Origin: Ancylostoma caninum
Lineage: Eukaryota > Nematoda > Chromadorea > Rhabditida > Ancylostomatidae
Reading direction: 5' to 3'
NCBI GenBank assembly: GCA_037903475.1
Contig: JBAJFG010000421.1
Location: forward strand, 124,001-188,000
Length of the DNA stretch: 64,000 nt
Shown here: positions 60,201 through 64,000 of the stretch, one piece after another
Position numbering within the stretch: position 1 is the first letter of the stretch
How the letters are laid out: each line of letters starts with the position of its first letter
Position numbers and translations under genes: made by a program
Notes under the pieces: model-generated
What the model saw: the letters and a program-made list of their open reading frames with translations, nothing else
Databases searched by the model: none
Told to the model about the DNA's origin: nothing

Positions 60201-62193
60201 TCTAGAAGCTTCTTGAAGCCGAAATTGCATGGAGTTGTCGTATCTCCTTCAATTCTTTCTAGAATGACATAATCGGGAAATAAAAACGAAAAAATAAAAC
60301 CACTACATAATAGGACATGGTAACTTGTTCCGCCCCTGTGATTCCTCCAATCAGAGAACTTTTATTGCAGCACGTCATGTTTCCTACGGGCTCCTAGCTT
60401 ACGTATTTTTCTCTTTGTTTCCACTTCATTTGGAACCTACCACAACTCTAAAAGTTCAAAATTAGCAGAGTTAGCCAATGAACTCGTGTTTGAGGTGAAA
60501 TGATAACATCAGCGGCACATCTTAAATAACATTTACTGGATAACAGACGGAGGAATTTGGGATTGAAAAATGATACGATTTCACCTGATTGCGAAGGATT
60601 CCTTCTTCTTTCAATATGTTAAAGACCACCATGGCCGTGTGCGCCAAACTTGACTGAGTAAATTGTTCAAGCAAGGCCTCCATTTTCTCTGATACATGTT
60701 ACTCAAAAAGCAAAACAATTTTATTTCATATACTCTAAAGTAGTGGCGTGAGTGTTGCCAAATGTGCAGAAATGCGAAAGGAACATGCAGTGACAACCCA
60801 CAAACCAAGAAGCCACAAAATGGGATTGATCCAGAAGCCTCAGCAATGGAATGCCGGTTTGAAATGAGACGCTTCCTATAATACATACGTCGAGCAACAG
60901 TCTGACAGCACTTGAAGGTTCTGAGATTGATAATTTCTATTCATCTTCTTGGGCTATCCATGAAATGAATTCGAAGTTGAGAGCAAAAGTTGGAACCACC
61001 AAGAGCCTTGGCGATCCTCCAAATTTCAACGTTTTGATGACATAGCTGACGAGGAAATGGAGAATGTTTCGATATTTCTGTGAAATATGCTATGACGTGA
61101 AAGTGTAAATTTGTTCCACTTTGAAATAGTGAACGTAGCGATAGAGTCAGAACAGAGGAACGCAATTCGCCATTACCTAAAATGCATGCTTTGGCGGGGT
61201 TACGTTCATTGCAAAAGTTACACGAAGGCCTGCCAGTCAGCAAGTTCTACATCGAATACAATTGAACGCACAGGGCAGTAGATTTTCAGCTGATTCTGCC
61301 AATTTTGCTTGTTTTCTCCGGATGGAGAATGAGCAGTGGTCCTCGATCGTGGATGGTAACATGGGCCAGATTTCATTAATATGATGAACAAGAACCGTTT
61401 CACCAGCTTCTCTTCCGTCTACATTATGTGCAAGGTAAGCACAAACCAGTTTCTTCATTTAAAAGAAACCGTCAAGGAAAAAAAACCTCCAATCGCTGCA
61501 AAATGTGGCCACTTTATTTGTTCATTTGCCTATTTGTTTGCTTTTTTTGTCCAGTCAAGTTTATCGAAGATAGTTGGAAAAACTTATAAAAATTTGGGGT
61601 CACTGACATCTGCCCCCTCCCTCCGATACCCAATTAGCTAACTGTACCCACATTTTAGCTCAATTTATACTAGGTGCATGCGTTAGTCGCATAGACCCAC
61701 ACACCTATTTATGTTTTCCACAAGGACTGGTACGCGGCATGTACATCCTCAATGAAAAGAATGCGCTGCCGTCGCGAGGCGTCGAGCGTGTGCGTCTGAG
61801 CTGCGTCAGCGATGCGACTCAACCTAACCTCATCACATAGACGTTCGAGCGTCAGACGCACCAATAGTATGAATTATTCTTTTACCATCCATGGTTTAAT
61901 GATCAATATTGTATTCATCTTCATAGCACATCAAAGGCCTTGTTTTGAAAGGGTTTGGCCGATTTGATTCCTGTTGTTGACGATATTACAGGCCTAAATG
62001 ATGTATAAGTTCAAGAGTGTCAGTGCCGGAAAACAGACTTCATTTTATAACAATTGCACCGATAAGACAAGATGAGTACACAATAATACATCAAAATACT
62101 GCTAGACTTGAACTGATCTCTCCCACACATACTGTATCCTCCTGCAGTGGTGTACCTACCGTCAACACCGCTGATCTTGTGTAGCTGCCACAT
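42264..62193 (-). CDS. 18-exon gene, 787-aa protein of unknown family
   Basis: Exons in order (minus): 62193-62160, 61418-61260, 61176-61000, 60688-60585, 59922-59643, 58418-58381, 56593-56526, 54759-54660, 54239-54201, 52542-52492, 52437-52327, 49501-49234, 47186-47152, 47088-47032, 46971-46603, 42983-42806, 42708-42641, 42491-42264. Every junction keeps phase and the sum is 2364 nt. Residues 1-480 look folded and mostly helical (for example LEQFTQSSLAHTAMVVFNIL, ELVLSRRDIKAANIYVEML, NNILEGAVNDNDLPILKRFF); a helical-repeat fold is a guess. Two adjacent exons repeat SPWNRLVEK at about 493 and 512. Residues 520-712 are Lys/Asp/Ser then Ser/Arg-rich and probably disordered. The last exon has a hydrophobic run (MTLFLNLTVVEIILLC). 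Introns hold several mobile elements. No family recognised. Confidence 0.75.
44380..44510 (+). repeat. diverged SINE-like copy
   Basis: The segment GATGTTGCCAAATTC…GATGAAGCGCTGATTTGGTACACTG…TAAGATGAAGTCAAATGAG aligns with the body and tail of the copy at 55711 (GATGAAGCACTGACTTGGTACATCG…CAGATGAAGTCGAATGCG). The tRNA-like head is not recognisable here. It is in an intron of the 18-exon gene, on the opposite strand. Confidence 0.4.
45029..45151 (+). CDS. possible two-helix membrane exon (nested, opposite strand)
   Basis: After a CTACAG acceptor a frame encodes AMFLFTLLMRQRMRF, a basic loop, and then NIFLLMWTIACLGAAVVG up to a GTTAGC donor. Two hydrophobic helices with a basic loop, the second ending in small residues, faintly recall the Frag1/DRAM-type membrane proteins. 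No partner exons were resolved. It lies inside a 3.6-kb intron of the 18-exon gene. It could be a nested gene exon or chance. Confidence 0.25.
47950..48219. repeat. 59-bp minisatellite, about 4.5 units
   Basis: Units contain ACCGTTGGACCCGA…GGCGTTTTCCCAC…GGACGGCGGCGCACCC. The CCG of each unit falls at 47970, 48029, 48088 and 48147, a steady period of 59; a fifth partial unit ends near 48219. Units differ by several substitutions. It is within an intron of the 18-exon gene. Open frames over it are by-products of composition. Confidence 0.8.
48912..49182 (+). mobile_element. hAT-type MITE (271 bp), intact ends
   Basis: Perfect 15-bp terminal repeats CAGTGGCGGACGCAG…CTGCGTCCGCCACTG and an exact 8-bp duplication CATGATGG at 48904-48911 and 49183-49190. 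It is nearly identical in sequence to the copy at 36888. It sits in the intron just downstream of the exon 49234-49501 of the 18-exon gene, only 52 bases from the splice donor. Confidence 0.85.
50089..50520 (-). pseudogene. mariner-like transposase, C-terminal part
   Basis: The minus-strand frame has NVHFLQDYAHAHLAN (third catalytic-region HDNARPH equivalent, altered), LSYSPDLALSHCHLFLTL (the YSPDLAPxDxH motif, with its last Asp replaced), FFDPQPPACWQEGTEKLPKRW and the typical end ISKEFVVSVAELFHQP. The catalytic Asp positions are changed and the N-terminal half is missing, so it is inactive. It lies in an intron of the 18-exon gene, same strand. Confidence 0.75.
50954..51244 (-). mobile_element. 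hAT-type MITE, diverged reverse copy
   Basis: Read on the minus strand it has the family order: GCGTCCGACACT end, CCCGCC…CCCAC shoulder, GGGGTCCCCGC, then an AT-rich core ending near CAGTGGC at 50954. The flanks GCGCTCGC and GAGCGCGC agree at 6 of 8 positions, an eroded target duplication. It is an older member than 36888 and 48912. Confidence 0.6.
51245..52320. other. intronic filler with a 19-bp repeat pair
   Basis: CCACAGTGGATCCGCAGTA occurs at about 51383-51401 and again at about 51527-51545, with related CCGTGGACC and GGTGGATTT steps between, so the stretch may be a decayed short tandem array. The open frame at 51893-52105 has no motif. Nothing else is supported. Confidence 0.4.
52889..53115. 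mobile_element. GC-rich MITE-like element
   Basis: The left end GCGTCAATGACGGTGTGT and the reverse complement of the right end (CGCCAATGACGGTGCGTA) form imperfect terminal inverted repeats around a 225-bp interior with GC-rich blocks (CCACGTGGCCAAGCCCGG, GACGCGGTCGCGCCGCGC). A related end occurs in the patch near 22860. No target duplication was identified. Confidence 0.4.
55711..55995 (+). repeat. tRNA-derived SINE, best-preserved copy
   Basis: The head has an A box (TGGCGCAGTGG, 55721-55731) and a B box (GGTTCGATCCC, 55764-55774) at tRNA-like spacing, so it can be read as an RNA polymerase III promoter. The body (GGTACCAGAGGAGTCTG…GATGAAGCACTGACTTGG…CCCCGCAAGT…CAGATGAAGTCGAATGCG) and a pyrimidine-rich end follow. 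At least three diverged relatives are in the window (34765, 37900, 44380). It lies in an intron of the 18-exon gene, opposite strand. Confidence 0.65.
56914..57121 (+). other. coding-like basic segment with donor, unassigned
   Basis: A plus-strand frame (SFSTTWLRHRKSAQAF, KRKSSYAGMHKELITKPK, ending HPIDQ before a GTAATG donor) is basic and protein-like. No acceptor, partner exon or start codon (only TTG) is evident. It is antisense within an intron of the 18-exon gene. Confidence 0.2.
57478..57993. mobile_element. TIR element with internal GGCGATACATTT subrepeats
   Basis: The ends TACTCTGATGTTCATTGACG and the reverse complement of the right end (TACTCTGATGTTCATCGACG) match for about 34 bases with two or three differences. 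Inside, the motif GGCGATACATTT(G/T)(A/G)CGGG recurs about ten times in the two arms, which flank a unique middle. No coding capacity. It may be a fold-back type DNA transposon or a MITE enlarged by subrepeat expansion. It lies in an intron of the 18-exon gene. Confidence 0.65.
57709..57775 (+). pseudogene. tRNA-like fragment (Arg-CCT-like)
   Basis: GTGGCTCAGCTGGTAAGGC has a good A box. The next bases GGACTCCTAAG look like an anticodon arm with CCT in the loop. The expected TTCGA arm is degraded (CACGATTCCTG) and the acceptor stem does not pair. It is probably a dead tRNA or tRNA-derived insert, in the middle of the 57478-57993 element. Confidence 0.35.
58947..59046. repeat. perfect 42-bp inverted repeat, 16-base spacer
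   Basis: The arm 58947-58988 (starting CAGTATAAAATATAGTTTTG) is exactly complementary to 59005-59046, with the spacer GCCAATAAAAGGTTCA. The sequence TGTTTGGTCTCAATTC stands both about 55 bases left of the left arm (58895-58910 region) and immediately right of the right arm. It is in an intron of the 18-exon gene. Confidence 0.9.
61662..61876. mobile_element. MITE of the ATTTATACTA…GCGTGC family
   Basis: The left end AATTTATACTAGGTGCATGCG and the reverse complement of the right end (AATTCATACTATTGGTGCG) are inverted repeats. The interior carries GTACATCCTCAATGAAAAGAA, shared with 29964-30204. No open frame. It lies in the first intron of the 18-exon gene. Confidence 0.5.
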
Positions 62194-62197
62194 CGTT

Positions 62198-62204
62198 CTA
62201 CAAT
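62198..62204 (-). promoter_or_regulatory. probable trans-splice acceptor of the 18-exon gene
   Basis: TTTTAATTGTAG ends at 62198, four bases before the ATG at 62193. There is no upstream coding exon in matching phase. The end of another same-strand gene lies about 250 bases upstream, with AATAAA at 62354-62349. This is the layout of an internal operon gene that receives a spliced leader. Confidence 0.5.
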
Positions 62205-62444
62205 TAAAAGTTTTTTTCACAGTGCACACGGCGAGATCCTAAGAGGAATGCACTTGCGAGCTGGTTTCCACGTTTTCACTGTTTTCGGACTCGACACTTT
62301 TTTTACAGTTCCTTTTGTCATTCAGTTAATATGATTGGCTATCAGAATTTTATTGTGCGATTTTGGATTTCTCTCAGTTACTGGTAAGCAACCTGATGCG
62401 AAGCAACAACATTTAGAGTAGTCAATTTAGGGCGACGGCAGTCA

Positions 62445-63111
62445 CTATCGGAGAAAAGAAATACCAATGAGTCGAGGTACACATTTTGCTTGATAAAATG
62501 AACCCTCGAATGACTTCGTTGGCTCGTCGACGGTAGAGGGAGCAAACAAGTACCACGGTGCCACAAGTACCATATGCCACCTTTGTCCGAACTTGAGCTT
62601 TCCATCTAACACCTTGTCTGCTAGCTTGAGCACTTTCTGGCCGAGCAGCACTTCACCAGCTTTGACGATTTTCGATCACTGACCGATGACTTCTTCGACG
62701 TGTAGAAACATGACTACTGACCCCGCAGTGCTGGAACGGTCCCTGATAGGTGGCCCAAGGTGACAGGCATAGTTTTCTAATATGTTTCCCAATAGAAGAG
62801 AAAAATTTTCTAGTCGAAGAGAAAAATTTTAAAGACTGAAAAAATGCAGAGTGTCTCAATCAATTCCCAACAACCTAATAACTCACTTTAGCCGGATAGG
62901 GGTGCCTTGCTCTAAAGTAGTTGTATACCCATACTCTAAAAATGCCATATTGGGCAGCAATACATCCAAAACACACCAACAACAAGCAGTACATCCAAAT
63001 CACACTAACAGATCCATCAGATGGCGTTGTCAATGCTGGACAAACCATGTTGGTTACCAAATCACCTTGAACGATTGAATGCAAGTGGTCACAGGTAACC
63101 TTTTTGAACAG
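62445..63111 (-). CDS. C-terminal exons of a membrane protein, upstream operon partner
   Basis: Exon 62887-63111 (225 nt, phase 0 both sides, CAG acceptor, GTGAGT donor) encodes CDHLHSIVQGDLVTNMVCPA, then a membrane helix (WMYCLLLVCFGCIAAQYGIF) and a basic juxtamembrane end (RVWVYNYFRARHPYPAK). The next exon starts at 62776 (KTMPVTLGHLSGTVPALRG). Either it stops at 62714-62716, or a GTCAGT donor after 62722 and a weak AAAG acceptor join it to 62445-62659 (AGEVLLGQKVLKLADKVL…, 71 codons with stop). The second option keeps phase and uses a strongly coding-like frame. The Cys-rich ectodomain followed by the last helix resembles a multi-pass membrane protein, but I do not recognise the family. 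Upstream exons lie beyond 63111 and were not resolved. Confidence 0.55.
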
Positions 63112-64000
63112 CTGTATATACAGTGCGTTTAATAAAAATGTAGGCACCCCAAAATTTATAAGTTCCGCAACCCATCACCCCGCCCAGTGGAATTGACACT
63201 TCGATAATCCCCTTGTCTCCAGTTTCCATATCACCACCTCTAGAGTCTTGTCCACTAGCTCCAATTTTCGATATCAGTTCGATATCAGACCGTTACATAA
63301 ATATGTAGGCAGTAAGAACAACTTCAAATTAGTTGAGGTTCAGCCCACTCTCAACTACAAAAACGAAGGTATTTGTAGAAAAACTACATCAGTATTATGT
63401 TACGAGCCCCATTTTCCTTGCCTGAGGCGACAGGCTGGAGCTAAACCCCTCCATTCACCTGGCTTGTCAAATCACGCTGTAGCCAACATCTTCAGCATTC
63501 TTGCCACAGAGCCTCGACCTATTTTTCAGCAGATTTTCTACATACGACCAGAATGGGTCTCCAGCACATCCCCACATGCTGTGCAGCCAGTATTGAAAGC
63601 GAATTTTTCAATTGGAATCATGTTCAACCCACACAATACATGACGTATCCTCTCACATGAACACTTTTCAAATCAAAAAAGTGGGATTCTCGTCTCAAAC
63701 TAGAGAATCGATCAAAGTTCTGGGCTCGTTGTACTGTTTCAACCAATCACACAATAGCTGAAGTACAGAGAGCTGCTCGAGAGAACGGTAAGTTTGGGAG
63801 GTGAGGTGTATTTTGTAACAGCACCAACATATCTGGTTAGGGTAAGGCATTCACAATGCAAATCCTAATTTTAGACCCTCTTTAGTTACAACGCCAACTC
63901 ATGACACCGGAAAATATGGAACCATTGCTTGATTCAATCAAGCCATGTTGGATACCTGCGATCACTTTTTCTTCTTGAAAACAGATGTTGGATAGTTCCT
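63112..64000. other. window end; unresolved, one coding-like exon on +
   Basis: A plus-strand segment from about 63673 to 63787 (WDSRLKLENRSKFWARC, HTIAEVQRAAREN) ends at a strong GTAAGT donor. A following CTTTAG acceptor at about 63885 opens MTPENMEPLLDSIKP, but in a phase that does not fit. The 131-codon frame at 63248-63643 has no motif. Exons of the minus-strand membrane gene should also be near but could not be placed. Confidence 0.25.

Overview
This window looks like nuclear DNA of a strongylid (hookworm-like) nematode. The support is: short GT-AG introns of about 45-70 bases with TTTCAG acceptors, splice acceptors 4-5 bases before start codons (spliced-leader sites), two UNC-93-family genes, a probable two-gene operon, and introns full of mariner, hAT, piggyBac, Penelope-like and SINE-like debris. 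No intact tRNA, rRNA, CRISPR or bacterial-type operon is visible. All gene models were built by hand from splice sites, reading-phase continuity and paralogue comparison.

Layout. 2.2-21.8 kb (+): two tandem UNC-93-like membrane-protein genes. The second is complete (9 exons, 469 codons). The first has the same internal exon lengths, but its first two exons are not visible in the window. Two fragments of uncharacterised minus-strand genes lie nearby: one between the copies (14.0-14.4 kb) and one tail-to-tail with the second copy (21.86-22.43 kb). 23.9-28.7 kb (-): small predicted secreted proteins. 29.6-39.8 kb (+): a family of Lys/Pro/Ala-rich low-complexity repeat proteins, with three TATA-box first exons (29.69, 31.39, 38.64 kb) and two complete genes. 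42.26-62.19 kb (-): one 18-exon gene, with every intron phase consistent, predicted at 787 aa. I do not recognise its family; it ends in a long disordered Lys/Ser/Arg-rich region. Just upstream on the same strand (62.4-63.1 kb) is the 3' end of a membrane-protein gene, spaced as in a nematode operon.

The rest is mostly repeats: a four-copy hAT MITE family, a piggyBac-type MITE with TTAA ends, a large fold-back element, a tRNA-derived SINE family, three dead mariners, a Penelope-like retroelement remnant, a 59-bp minisatellite, a 518-bp terminal-inverted-repeat element with internal subrepeats, and a perfect 42-bp inverted repeat flanked by a 16-bp direct repeat.

Limits: coordinates were counted by eye, no homology search was possible, and first exons and untranslated regions are incomplete for several genes.
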